Assembly: GCA_015075445.1 (NCBI GenBank)
Contig: JABTUJ010000037.1
Span: 1-64,000, forward strand
Direction: 5' to 3'
Source of the DNA: Verrucomicrobiales bacterium
GTDB lineage: Bacteria > Verrucomicrobiota > Verrucomicrobiia > Limisphaerales > J093
Length of the DNA: 64,000 nt
Within the stretch, counting starts at the first letter, position 1. Every line of letters starts with the position of its first letter. Below, one piece after another: positions 18,401 to 26,578 of this stretch. The translations under genes and the position numbers were made by a program. Below the pieces are notes generated by a model. That model had not been told where the DNA came from, did not search any database, and saw nothing but the letters and a program-made list of their open reading frames with translations.

Positions 18401-18849
18401 TCGGGGTGGTCCTTGCACTTCCCCGGCTTGGGGCCTTTGCACTTCTTGAGCAGCTTGGCCGCCTGCTCTTCGGTGACCACCTCCAGCTCATTCCGCGCCT
18501 GGAGCCAACCCATGCGCATGTGCTGGACCACGTAGGACACTTCGTTGGCGTTGACCCAGAGTGAGACGGTGCTGACGTTCTCCTCGCGGCCCGACACGAT
18601 GGCCTCGCCGGGTTCGCGCTCCCAGCAGAGGAATGATTTACCGCCGGTGTTGCCCACGTGGACGTTACCATCCCACACCTCGATGGACGCCGCGCTCCCC
18701 ATCTTCGAAGGACGAACGACGTAGATCCGGCCTTTGGCGGGATCTTCCACTCGCGCTTTCAGATCAGGGATATGAACGAACTGCACGTTCGACGCGCAAC
18801 CCGCGGCGAAGACCGCCAGCGCACACGCTAACCAGGGAAGTGCTTTCAT
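18373..18849 (-). CDS. DUF2846-like lipoprotein
   Basis: A 158-residue lipoprotein. The signal peptide ends in a lipobox (LAVFAAGCAS). The sequence KGRIYVVRPSKMGSAASIEVWDG followed by GNTGGKSFLCWEREPGEAIV is the DUF2846 pattern, a small beta-sandwich of unknown function found on exported proteins. The Cys-rich tail (KKCKGPKPGKCKDHPEC) is unusual for the family and could bind metal or form disulfides. It ends inside the start of the acyltransferase gene, suggesting translational coupling. Confidence 0.75.
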   Translation of the reverse strand: MKALPWLACALAVFAAGCASNVQFVHIPDLKARVEDPAKGRIYVVRPSKMGSAASIEVWDGNVHVGNTGGKSFLCWEREPGEAIVSGREENVSTVSLWVNANEVSYVVQHMRMGWLQARNELEVVTEEQAAKLLKKCKGPKPGKCKDHPECTGLTQAE

Positions 18850-18903
18850 GGGGTGAACCGTTGCTCTCACTTCGTGTGTTGTACTGCCTGTGATTCTGGC
18901 CGG

Positions 18904-18955
18904 CCGCGGGCCGCTCCCGCGGAATCGTGCGTCGCCGCCCGGCCCGCAGGCCGGG
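18904..18955. terminator. Two GC-rich hairpins between lipoprotein genes
   Basis: A 7-bp stem (18904-18910 with 18916-18922) and a second 7-bp stem (18938-18944 with 18949-18955) stand between lipoprotein copy B and the DUF2846-like gene. No T-run follows, so attenuation or simple RNA stabilisation are both possible. Confidence 0.35.
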
Positions 18956-18991
18956 ATCCGGCTGACCTCAGACTCAGGCCTGCGGGTCCTG

Positions 18992-19408
18992 CTACCACCG
19001 CGGCGCCTTGCCTCCTTCGACAAAGGTCTTGTCCGGCTGCGACATGTCGAAGAAGACGCGCTTGGGGATCAGGTCCTCGCCGGTAAAGGCCTCACCGGTT
19101 CGGAAAAACTTGGAGTGGGCGTGCTGCCCCGGCTTCACCGGAATGGCCCGGATCACGTAATGGGGGCTCCCGAAATTGTGGAACGTGCCGTCCCGGTCGC
19201 CGAAGATCTTCAGCTCCAGTGGGGTCGTGCCCACGTATTCCTTGTTGGCTTCAATCCGCACGCCGGGTTCGTTCGACTCGATCAGGACCTTGTAGGCGAT
19301 GGTCCCTTGCGGACCGCGCTCGATGGAAGCCTCTCCTGGATCCGTCGTGGAACATCCGAGGAGGCTCGCAACCACCCCGCCGATCACGCCCAAGCGGATT
19401 GTGCTCAC
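18992..19408 (-). CDS. Lipoprotein with PEGA-like domain (copy B)
   Basis: A 138-residue predicted lipoprotein with a short signal peptide ending in LLGCSTTD. The mature part contains GTIAYKVLIESNEPGVRIEANKEYVGTT, split here as a family feature of beta-rich PEGA-like domains, then FGSPHYVIRAIPVKPGQ. It is clearly a duplicate of copy A at 16076-16504 but in the opposite orientation. The two copies bracket the dehydratase, acyltransferase and DUF2846-like genes. Both keep the same ending, with a DM(S/E) stretch then a divergent tail. Function unknown, likely outer-membrane surface. Confidence 0.75.
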   Translation of the reverse strand: MSTIRLGVIGGVVASLLGCSTTDPGEASIERGPQGTIAYKVLIESNEPGVRIEANKEYVGTTPLELKIFGDRDGTFHNFGSPHYVIRAIPVKPGQHAHSKFFRTGEAFTGEDLIPKRVFFDMSQPDKTFVEGGKAPRW

Positions 19409-19551
19409 GCCTTGAGTCTAGGTTGTGAGCCCGGAGCGTCAATCACGAAGTCTTTCTTTGCGGGGTCGCTTCCACAGATTCGCCGAAGAACCTGGCAAGC
19501 CTGGCCGACGCTCCGATGCCGACCGCTGCGCCGCTGTGGCGCGGTACTGGT

Positions 19552-20310
19552 TCACCGTTTCAGAGGCTCCACCACCTTCACATCCTCGTCCAGTGCCAGC
19601 GCGAAAACCTCCTTGGGGAAGGTCGCGTTGGCCACCATGTTCGTGAAGTCGTTGCGCAGGACAGATCCGTCACTAAACCGCATTTCGTTGGCGAGCAGGG
19701 CGAACCCCGGTTCCCGGAGGACGAGGCGTACCTGGGAGAGAAACTGGCGCGCGCGGCTGTCCACCGGCTCCAGCGTGAGTTCAGCGCGGTCCTCGAGCCG
19801 CTCAACCGACCGGATGCGGAAGCGGGATTCGAGTTCGGCCCGGCTGGCGGGAAAGCCGGCATCGAGCAGGGCCAGCGCGTCGCGCCAGGGCTCGCGGCCC
19901 TCCCCGCCCAACGGATAACGCTCCGCGCGCTTGAGGCGCGGGTAGAGCACAATCAGTTCTTGCGGGGTGCGGACCGCGAGGGTCTGCGGAGGGTTCCCCA
20001 GCTCCCAGCGGAACTGGTTCGGCGCGGTGAACCAGAGGCGGCCCGGCGTCCGAATTGGCTCCCTCAATGCCCGCAACGTCCGCGTCTGCGTGAACTCAGC
20101 CGACCAAGTCTTGAGCCGGCCCTGGGTTTCAAGCCAGGCCGTGAGAAGCGCGTCACTCTCCCCGCCCTGGACCGCCGTCAGGCACCGCAGGCACAGAGCC
20201 AGGACCAGACTCGCCCGGACCCGGCCCAGGCGGCGAGGTCCGCGCTCACAGCCGTTCAGGTTTCGGAACCCGCCGGCGGCCACGCGGTGAGTCGGTGTTG
20301 CGGTCTCCAT
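19552..20310 (-). CDS. LolA-like outer-membrane lipoprotein carrier protein
   Basis: A 252-residue exported protein with a signal-like segment (ASLVLALCLRCLTAVQGG). The mature part follows the LolA/DUF fold: LKTWSAEFTQTRTLRALREP, then GRLWFTAPNQFRWELG, and a series of beta strands ending ALALDEDVKVVEPL. Start ATG 20310 overlaps the end of the MMPL gene by 65 bases. A LolA-like protein next to an MMPL exporter is a hallmark of aryl-polyene and flexirubin type clusters, where the pair moves the lipid product toward the outer membrane. Confidence 0.8.
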   Translation of the reverse strand: METATPTHRVAAGGFRNLNGCERGPRRLGRVRASLVLALCLRCLTAVQGGESDALLTAWLETQGRLKTWSAEFTQTRTLRALREPIRTPGRLWFTAPNQFRWELGNPPQTLAVRTPQELIVLYPRLKRAERYPLGGEGREPWRDALALLDAGFPASRAELESRFRIRSVERLEDRAELTLEPVDSRARQFLSQVRLVLREPGFALLANEMRFSDGSVLRNDFTNMVANATFPKEVFALALDEDVKVVEPLKR

Positions 20311-22741
20311 GGAGGTCGATCGAATTGCCTTGAGCAGCGTAGCGCCAGGCGGGCAGGAGATAAAGCGCAGAAACGAGCGCCGCCGCCACGCCGACGGCAC
20401 AGACCTGGCCCAGACTGGCCAGACCGGCATTGCTCGAGAAGGCGAGCGATCCGAACGCGGCGATCGTCGTTCCCGCGCACAACAGGAGTGCCCGACCGGT
20501 CGTCCGCCGCACCGCTGCGAGATCGTTCCCATGGCGACGCAGCGACAACTGCACGTGGATCGCGTAATCCACCCCCGCCCCCAGAAGCAGCGGCAACGCC
20601 GTCAGGTTCATCAAGTTCCAGGACCAGCCGAGGGCCGCCATGGTCGCCAGGAGCAGGCCACACCCGAAGGCCAGCGCCACGACGGCCAGGGCGACGTCTG
20701 TCCAGCGCCCGAAGGTCAGCCACAAACAACCCAGCAGCGCGCCGCCCACACCCGCGATAAGCCAGGTCATCCTGGCCTCCACCCGTCCGAGCAGTTCCTC
20801 CCCCAGCAGTTGCCAACCGCAAACCAGCACGCCGTCCATGTCTGCGGGAAGGGTGCCCGGAGCCAGGTCGGGAGCGGGTTGGACCGTTCCCAGCGCGAGC
20901 CATCCCTCCGGAGTCCGCGCGGCCACCCGCTCCGTCAGCCAACGGCTCGATGCATCCGCGGGCCAGATCACGCCCGTCGGATCCGTCGCCGCCGCCCATC
21001 GGGCGAAGACCCGGTCCGCCAATGCGCCTCCCTCAGCAGCGAACCCCGCGACCCGCAACGCGGCGCGCACCGCCTCCCGCTGGCCGGCCAACGCTTGCGC
21101 CTGAGGAAGGTTGGCCCGCTGCCAATCCGGATTTGGCCAGAGCGCCAGCGGCAGCTCGAAGCTGGCGATCGCAGCCGCTGCCTGTGCGGTCTGGAGCCTC
21201 GTCGCCAACGCCTCGAGCCGACGATGCACGGCCGCCTCGTCACGCCCGGAAACCAGCACCAGGAGCGGTTCTTCGCCGCGTCCGAACTGTCGGCTGATCT
21301 CGCGCAGGGCGGGTTCAGCCTGGCTGTGGCGTGGGCTCAACGACTGCGTGCCGTGGTCCACGGGTGGCAAGCGCGTCAGCACCATCCAACCGCCCACCAG
21401 GAGCAACACGCCCGTTGGAGCGAGGGCCCACATCCGGGAGTGCGGCCATCCCCGGCCGCTCGCAGCGCGGCCGGAGAGGTTCGAAAGCGGCAGCGGACCG
21501 CCGTTCGCTTCGCGCTCGCGGTTGGCCGGTCGGCTCACCGCACACCCGCGCGCGGCCAGGGGGAGAAAGCCGTACATCATCGTGCCGGCGGCCACCAGCA
21601 CCCCCATCGCGACCAACGTGCCGAGCTGCCCCAAGCCCGGCAGACCGCCGAAGTTCAACAGCGCAAAGGCCGCCGCCGTTGTGACGGCCGAACCGGAGAT
21701 GGCCCGCGCATTCCGCCGCCGGACCTCGACCACCGCCGGCGCTCCCGCCGCAGCCAGGTCCTGGTAGAGCACCAGCCCGTAGTCCACGCTCAGACCCAGG
21801 AGAATCGCCGCGAACCCGAAGCTGACCAGGTTGATCGTACCGTGAAACAGGCCGCCGAGGGCCAGGGTGAGCAGCAGCACCACCTGCAACATGGCCAGCA
21901 GCCCGAGCAGCGGTCCCCACCGACGATGCGCCAGCCAGAACAGGGCGGCGATGACGGCAAGGGTTCCCAAGACCGAGCTCTGCATGTCCCGCTGCATGCC
22001 CCCCGCCGCCTCGGCCAGGAACGCCGGCTTGCCTGTGTAGGCCACCCGGACGTCGCCAGGCCAACCCGGGCTCCCGGCGCACCGGTCGACCGTGCCCTGG
22101 ACCTCCTCCAACCACACGGACGCCTGAAGAAATCCGGTCCGGTCGGCGTGGGGCTTGACCAAGACGAGACGGAAACAGCCGTCGGCAGAAGCGAACCGGT
22201 CCTCCGCGCCGCTCAGGCCCCCTCCACCCACGGCATCCAGCCCTTCGGGGAACGACGTCAGTCCGAGCGGGTCGAAACCCAACCGGGCCAGCTCGATTGG
22301 CGATAGCGATGTCCCCAACCGCTCACGGGCCGCGTCGAGATGCGCCGGGAGATGTTCCGGTGACAGCCGCTCGGTCAGCTCGCGCCACGCGGCGGGAGGT
22401 TGGTTCAGCCAGAGCCAGGCGAGGAAATCGGCCGTGTCCTCCGGGTGATCCAACCACGGCGGACGCCACATCACGCGCTCGACCCGGTTCGTGGCCGCGC
22501 GCAACGCCACCGCCAGTTGCTCGGCCGCCGCTTCGGCCGAATCCGGGTCCGGTGCCTTCACGGTGATGATCAGTTCGCCCTCGTCGGCGAAGTACTCCTG
22601 GTGCAGCTTGAGACCGCGCACCGCCGGCAGGTCCCCCGGCAGGAGATTCAGCACGTCTACATCGAATCGGAGACGTGCCAGGCCGAGCACCAGTGGCACC
22701 GCCAACAACCCCAGCCACCACCATCGTCGCAGCGCCTTCAC
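20246..22741 (-). CDS. MMPL/RND-superfamily lipid exporter
   Basis: An 831-residue integral membrane protein with a duplicated plan: one membrane helix, a large periplasmic loop, then about five helices, twice over. Visible helices include WWLGLLAVPLVLGLA at the start, LVSFGFAAILLGLSVDYGLVLYQDL in the first half and LTALPLLLGAGVDYAIHVQLSL in the second. The Asp residues in LSVDYG and AGVDYA match the proton-relay positions of this family. The GTG at 22741 overlaps the stop of the lipoprotein gene upstream by 4 bases, which decides the start. It presumably exports the acyl product of the locus. Confidence 0.9.
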   Translation of the reverse strand: MKALRRWWWLGLLAVPLVLGLARLRFDVDVLNLLPGDLPAVRGLKLHQEYFADEGELIITVKAPDPDSAEAAAEQLAVALRAATNRVERVMWRPPWLDHPEDTADFLAWLWLNQPPAAWRELTERLSPEHLPAHLDAARERLGTSLSPIELARLGFDPLGLTSFPEGLDAVGGGGLSGAEDRFASADGCFRLVLVKPHADRTGFLQASVWLEEVQGTVDRCAGSPGWPGDVRVAYTGKPAFLAEAAGGMQRDMQSSVLGTLAVIAALFWLAHRRWGPLLGLLAMLQVVLLLTLALGGLFHGTINLVSFGFAAILLGLSVDYGLVLYQDLAAAGAPAVVEVRRRNARAISGSAVTTAAAFALLNFGGLPGLGQLGTLVAMGVLVAAGTMMYGFLPLAARGCAVSRPANREREANGGPLPLSNLSGRAASGRGWPHSRMWALAPTGVLLLVGGWMVLTRLPPVDHGTQSLSPRHSQAEPALREISRQFGRGEEPLLVLVSGRDEAAVHRRLEALATRLQTAQAAAAIASFELPLALWPNPDWQRANLPQAQALAGQREAVRAALRVAGFAAEGGALADRVFARWAAATDPTGVIWPADASSRWLTERVAARTPEGWLALGTVQPAPDLAPGTLPADMDGVLVCGWQLLGEELLGRVEARMTWLIAGVGGALLGCLWLTFGRWTDVALAVVALAFGCGLLLATMAALGWSWNLMNLTALPLLLGAGVDYAIHVQLSLRRHGNDLAAVRRTTGRALLLCAGTTIAAFGSLAFSSNAGLASLGQVCAVGVAAALVSALYLLPAWRYAAQGNSIDLHGDRNTDSPRGRRRVPKPERL

Positions 22742-23229
22742 GGTGACAGGAATCCCTCGAGGTGCTCGCCGGTTCGGCGGTTCTCGATCCGCCAGTGTTC
22801 CGGGCCGGGGGAGGCGAAGCTCACCGGCGGTACCACGGGTTCCCCGGCCAGGGCGTCCGGCAAACGAAGCCACAACACCCGGTCACTGCCGGCGCCATGT
22901 CCGCCCAGCCGGCGACCTTCCGTGGGGAACATCACCTCCCAGCGCGCGCCCACGCGGTGGGCACGAACCAGCGGCAGGGGGCTCTTGCTGAACTCGACCA
23001 GGAAGTCGCCCCCCGGATGCATGCTGAGGATCACGTCTCCGGCGAGTTCGGGGGCGTCCCGACGCGGACGCCAAACGGCCTGTCCCTGGCGGACCTGCCA
23101 CTCGGGGCCGCCCACGTCAGGCGGCCCGAGGGGAGGGGAGGCGCAACCCAACAGCCCGGCGGTCAGCAGAGCCAGCGCCCAGTGCCGTCGGCCGCTGCCT
23201 CGAGAAGGGGGACGCCGTTCCTTGTCCAT
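22738..23229 (-). CDS. Small lipoprotein (DUF3261-like)
   Basis: A 163-residue lipoprotein, signal peptide ending LLTAGLLGCASP. The mature part is beta-rich (VILSMHPGGDFLVEFSKSPL, then VGARWEVMFP) and ends near HWRIENRRTGEHLEGF, a pattern seen in the DUF3261-type lipoproteins coded beside MMPL exporters in aryl-polyene clusters. Family assignment is by pattern and context only. The gene overlaps the exporter by 4 bases and is therefore translationally coupled to it. Confidence 0.7.
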   Translation of the reverse strand: MDKERRPPSRGSGRRHWALALLTAGLLGCASPPLGPPDVGGPEWQVRQGQAVWRPRRDAPELAGDVILSMHPGGDFLVEFSKSPLPLVRAHRVGARWEVMFPTEGRRLGGHGAGSDRVLWLRLPDALAGEPVVPPVSFASPGPEHWRIENRRTGEHLEGFLSP

Positions 23230-23256
23230 GCTTTTGTGTCTCCTTATCTGCCCGGA

Positions 23257-23445
23257 TCAGCGGTTGAACTCGGACTCCCGCGTGTAAACGGCTTCGCGAA
23301 ACACGAACCGCCGCGCTTTGCTGCCATGGGCGAGGTGGAACTGGGCGCCTGACTTCCGTGGAACTCCGGCGCGGGCGAGAAAGGTCGCCACGCTGGTTCC
23401 TCCGGGGCCGCAACCGATCACGACGACGTCGGCCTCGGTGTCCAT
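23257..23445 (-). pseudogene. Decayed FAD-dependent oxidoreductase (halogenase-like), N-terminal remnant
   Basis: A 62-residue remnant. It opens with an intact dinucleotide-binding motif (DVVVIGCGPGGTSVATFLARAG), shown here as two parts: VVVIGCGPGGTS and ATFLARAG. It then jumps to KSGAQFHLAHGSKARRFVF, which in full proteins of the tryptophan-halogenase/flavin monooxygenase group comes only after a further ~25 residues, and it stops at SEFNR. Normal length is above 400 residues. Internal deletion and truncation are thus both indicated. It lies 27 bases upstream of the lipoprotein gene, where aryl-polyene clusters carry a full-length enzyme. Confidence 0.6.
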
Positions 23446-23703
23446 GCTCGCTGGCGGTGCAGGGTCAACGCGCTCTCCCATACACAGCGCGACGTTCCGG
23501 GTCAATCACTGCGGACCGACCCCGCGCGGTTCGGTCCCACGCCGCGCCCAGCCCACCGGCTTGGGCTCGGGGCGATGGGGTGGGGGCTCATCACCGGAAG
23601 TCGCCGCACTCCAAATGCTTGCGACACCTCACGGTTCGGCAGGCGCAACGCGTTTGGGTGCGGCGACTTCCAGCGCCGCTGGCGAGTGCGCGCCGGTGGA
23701 TCT

Positions 23704-24015
23704 ATGGCGACTTCTGGTCTTGCCTGTGACCGCCGTCAGTTCTACGAACCCATTTCCCGCACCCATCCCAACCTGGTGGGTGTTCTTCACGTGGGCGGGG
23801 ACGAGGCCGGTTTCTATTACGTGATGGAGCTCGCGGACGCCGTACAGACCGGCCGGCTCGCGGGGCAGAATCCCGAAGCGTCCTCGACGGCGCCGCCCTG
23901 CACCGTGGAGCCGGACGCTTACGCGCCGCGCACGCTGCGTGCCGACCTGAAAGCCCGGGGCCATCCGGCCGGTGCCTCTCTCGACTTCGCAGTGTCCGAC
24001 CGGAAGCGATGCTGA
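23704..24015 (+). pseudogene. Possible C-terminal fragment of a flavin monooxygenase-like protein
   Basis: A 103-residue open stretch contains THPNLVGVLHVGGDEAGFYY followed by a helix-like VMELADAVQTGRLAG, which resembles the C-terminal part of FAD/NAD-dependent monooxygenases. It lacks the N-terminal cofactor motifs and ends in low-quality sequence. The rest of 23506-24346 shows no gene I can support. Confidence 0.3.
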
Positions 24016-24346
24016 CTTTCATGATGAAGTCAGCGTGGCGATTCAGCATGGAGCTCAGCCGAGATGGCAGGCATCAGTCCGGGGGCTTCTCGGGGCCCCA
24101 AAAGCGCTGCTGGAGGCCAGGATCGCTTTCGACGCTGTGCGTTTCGCCCACGCAGGTGCGCATGGCTGCGATGGCCGACGCGCGTCGGACGGCGGGTACG
24201 GGCCTGGCGAAGAAACGAAGTCGGCCCATCCCCTACAGAATGTGCCCTGACTCTGGGCTCGCGTGCTGCCGGACTTTGCGCTTTCATTGGGCGTCTCGAG
24301 CTCGGCTCTCCGGCGTTGAGTCGGCGGCCGCCCGAGGCACTGCAGC

Positions 24347-26554
24347 GTGTCAAACACCGTCATTCCTATGGATCCTACGCTCTTTCTCCTGCGTTCCGCT
24401 CGGCGAGCTTGGTGGCTCAACCTCGGCTCGTCTCTCTGCCTGGCGTTCACGCTCCTCCGCCTCCAAGCGGCCGAACCCGCTCGCGAGGTCACTCCAACCG
24501 CCGGCGGTAGGCCCGATGCCGCTGCCGAGTTCTTCGTGGCCCCGGGAGGGGACGATGCCAACCCCGGCACGCAGGCGGCACCGTTCCAGACTTTCCCGCG
24601 GGCGCAGCAGTCGGTTCGCGCAGAGCGCCGGTCGCGTCCGGATCGCGGGGTGATCGTCACCTTCTTGCCGGGCCGCTACGAACTGGATTCGACGCTGGTC
24701 TTCGATGCGTCGGACTCGGGGGTCTCGCCCACGCAGCCCGTGCTCTACCGCGCGGCGGCCGGCGGTGAGGTCATTTTCAGCGGCGGACGCCGCATCAACG
24801 GCTGGCAGCCGGACCCGACCCGGCCGGGTGTCTGGAAGACGCGGGTTCCCGGTGCCGCGGCGGCGGATGATGTCTCAGGACGGTTCGAGCAGCTTTGGGT
24901 GAACGGTCAGCGGGCGGTGCGCGCCCGCACGCCGAACTGGTGGGAATTCCACTTGCTCGTCGACGTGAAAGAGGAAGCGGCAGCGGGGTCGGACCGCCGA
25001 AAACAGCACCGGTTCACCGTGAAGCCGGATGCCTTGGAATCCCTCGCGCGTCTCGACGCCGCCGCCCTGCGCGACGTCCAGGTCGTGGTGCTGCACAAAT
25101 GGGATACCACCCGAGAGTGGCTCGAGTCGGTCAACCCGGCTGCGGGCGAGTTTGCCACGCAGGGCGATGCCATGAAGTCCTGGAACCCCATGACGCGCGG
25201 TTGTCTCTTCTACTTCGAGAACTACCTGGCCGCCCTGGACGCGCCTGGCGAATGGTTCCTGGATCGCGACGGCTGGCTGTACTATCGGGCCCGCGAGGGT
25301 GAGGACCTGACCCGCGCCGAAGTGGTCGCGCCTCGCCTGGAACGGTTTCTCGCCATCCAGGGTCGGGCCGAGGACCCGGCCGGGTGGGTGCGGCATCTCC
25401 ACTTCGAAGGCATCAAGTTCCGTCACGGCCAATGGCGGATCCCGCGCGAGGGACTGCCGCCAGCGCAGGCGGTCATGAACGTGGATGCCACGGCCATCCA
25501 GGTGGACGCCGCCCGCGACATCCAGTTCCGACGCTGCGCGGTTGAACACATCGGAAGCACCGCCTTCTGGTTCCGCCACGCGACGCAGGATTGTCGGGTC
25601 GATCAAACCCGGCTTTTCGACGTGGGCATCAGCGGGGTGCGGATCGGGGAACCGCGAATCGTGCCCGAACCGGTTCGCACTCGCGGCATCACGATTCACA
25701 ACTGCATCATCCAGAGCGGTGGACGGCTCGCGCCGCCGGCCGTCGGGGTCTGGATCGGGCACAGTCCGGACAACGCGATCACCCACTGCGACATCGGGGA
25801 CTTCTTCTACACGGCCGTCTCCGTGGGTTGGCGCTGGGGTTACGACGAAAGCGCCGCGAAACGGAATCGGATCGAGTTCAATCATCTGCATCACCTCGGC
25901 TACCGCATCCTGAGCGACATGGGTGCGGTCTACACGCTCGGCCCGTCGGAAGGCACCCGGATCGCCCACAACCACATCCACGACGTGCACTCGACGCGCT
26001 ACGGGGGCTGGGGGCTGTATCCGGACGAAGGCAGCACCGGGATCGTTTTTGAGAACAACCTGGTGCACGACGTGCACGATGGCTGTGTGCATCAGCACTA
26101 CGGGAAGGAGAACGTGTTTCGGAACAACATCCTGGCCTTCAGCGAGCAGGGTCAGGTGGCGGTCACCCGGGCCGAACCGCATCTCTCCTTCACCTTTGAG
26201 CGGAACATCGTCCTCTGGGACCGCGGCACGTTGCTGGGCTACGGCGGATGGCGGAACGGCGCGCGGGTCGAGTTGCGCAATAACCTCTACTGGCGCCTGA
26301 ACGGGCAGCCGTTCGACTTCGCCGGCAAGACCTGGGACGAGTGGCGTCAGGCCGGTCACGACGCGGGGTCGGTCATTGCGGACCCGCTGTTCGTGGATCC
26401 CGCGAAGCGCGATTTCCGGCTCCGGCCCGGCTCGCCGGCGGTGCGGATCGGGTTTGAACCGTTCGACCTCTCGCAGCCTGGCGTGACGGGGGAGGCGGCT
26501 TGGCGGGATCTGGCCCGGGCGATCACGTTCCCGGCGCCCTACGTGGTGCCGTGA
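24347..26554 (+). CDS. Secreted right-handed parallel beta-helix protein
   Basis: A 735-residue exported protein. The N-terminus has a signal segment (LNLGSSLCLAFTLLRLQAAEP). A first domain opens with FFVAPGGDDANPGTQAAPFQ, the start typical of secreted parallel beta-helix proteins, followed by YRAAAGGEVIFSGGRRINGW. The later half carries many short Asn- and His-rich turns (HNCIIQSGG, EFNHLHHLG, IAHNHIHDVHS, FENNLVHDVHDG, RNNILAF), the coils of a right-handed helix. Such proteins are mostly polysaccharide lyases or epimerases, but no catalytic set was identified. It stands alone between the decayed region and the insertion sequence. An ATG at residue 8 is an alternative start. Confidence 0.8.
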   Translation: MSNTVIPMDPTLFLLRSARRAWWLNLGSSLCLAFTLLRLQAAEPAREVTPTAGGRPDAAAEFFVAPGGDDANPGTQAAPFQTFPRAQQSVRAERRSRPDRGVIVTFLPGRYELDSTLVFDASDSGVSPTQPVLYRAAAGGEVIFSGGRRINGWQPDPTRPGVWKTRVPGAAAADDVSGRFEQLWVNGQRAVRARTPNWWEFHLLVDVKEEAAAGSDRRKQHRFTVKPDALESLARLDAAALRDVQVVVLHKWDTTREWLESVNPAAGEFATQGDAMKSWNPMTRGCLFYFENYLAALDAPGEWFLDRDGWLYYRAREGEDLTRAEVVAPRLERFLAIQGRAEDPAGWVRHLHFEGIKFRHGQWRIPREGLPPAQAVMNVDATAIQVDAARDIQFRRCAVEHIGSTAFWFRHATQDCRVDQTRLFDVGISGVRIGEPRIVPEPVRTRGITIHNCIIQSGGRLAPPAVGVWIGHSPDNAITHCDIGDFFYTAVSVGWRWGYDESAAKRNRIEFNHLHHLGYRILSDMGAVYTLGPSEGTRIAHNHIHDVHSTRYGGWGLYPDEGSTGIVFENNLVHDVHDGCVHQHYGKENVFRNNILAFSEQGQVAVTRAEPHLSFTFERNIVLWDRGTLLGYGGWRNGARVELRNNLYWRLNGQPFDFAGKTWDEWRQAGHDAGSVIADPLFVDPAKRDFRLRPGSPAVRIGFEPFDLSQPGVTGEAAWRDLARAITFPAPYVVP

Positions 26555-26568
26555 TCGCGGCCCCGGGG

Positions 26569-26578
26569 GCCGTAGATT
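26569..26578. repeat. Left target-site duplication of the IS
   Basis: Ten bases GCCGTAGATT, repeated identically at 28809-28818. Length fits ISAs1-family insertions, which duplicate about 8-10 bp. Confidence 0.8.
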
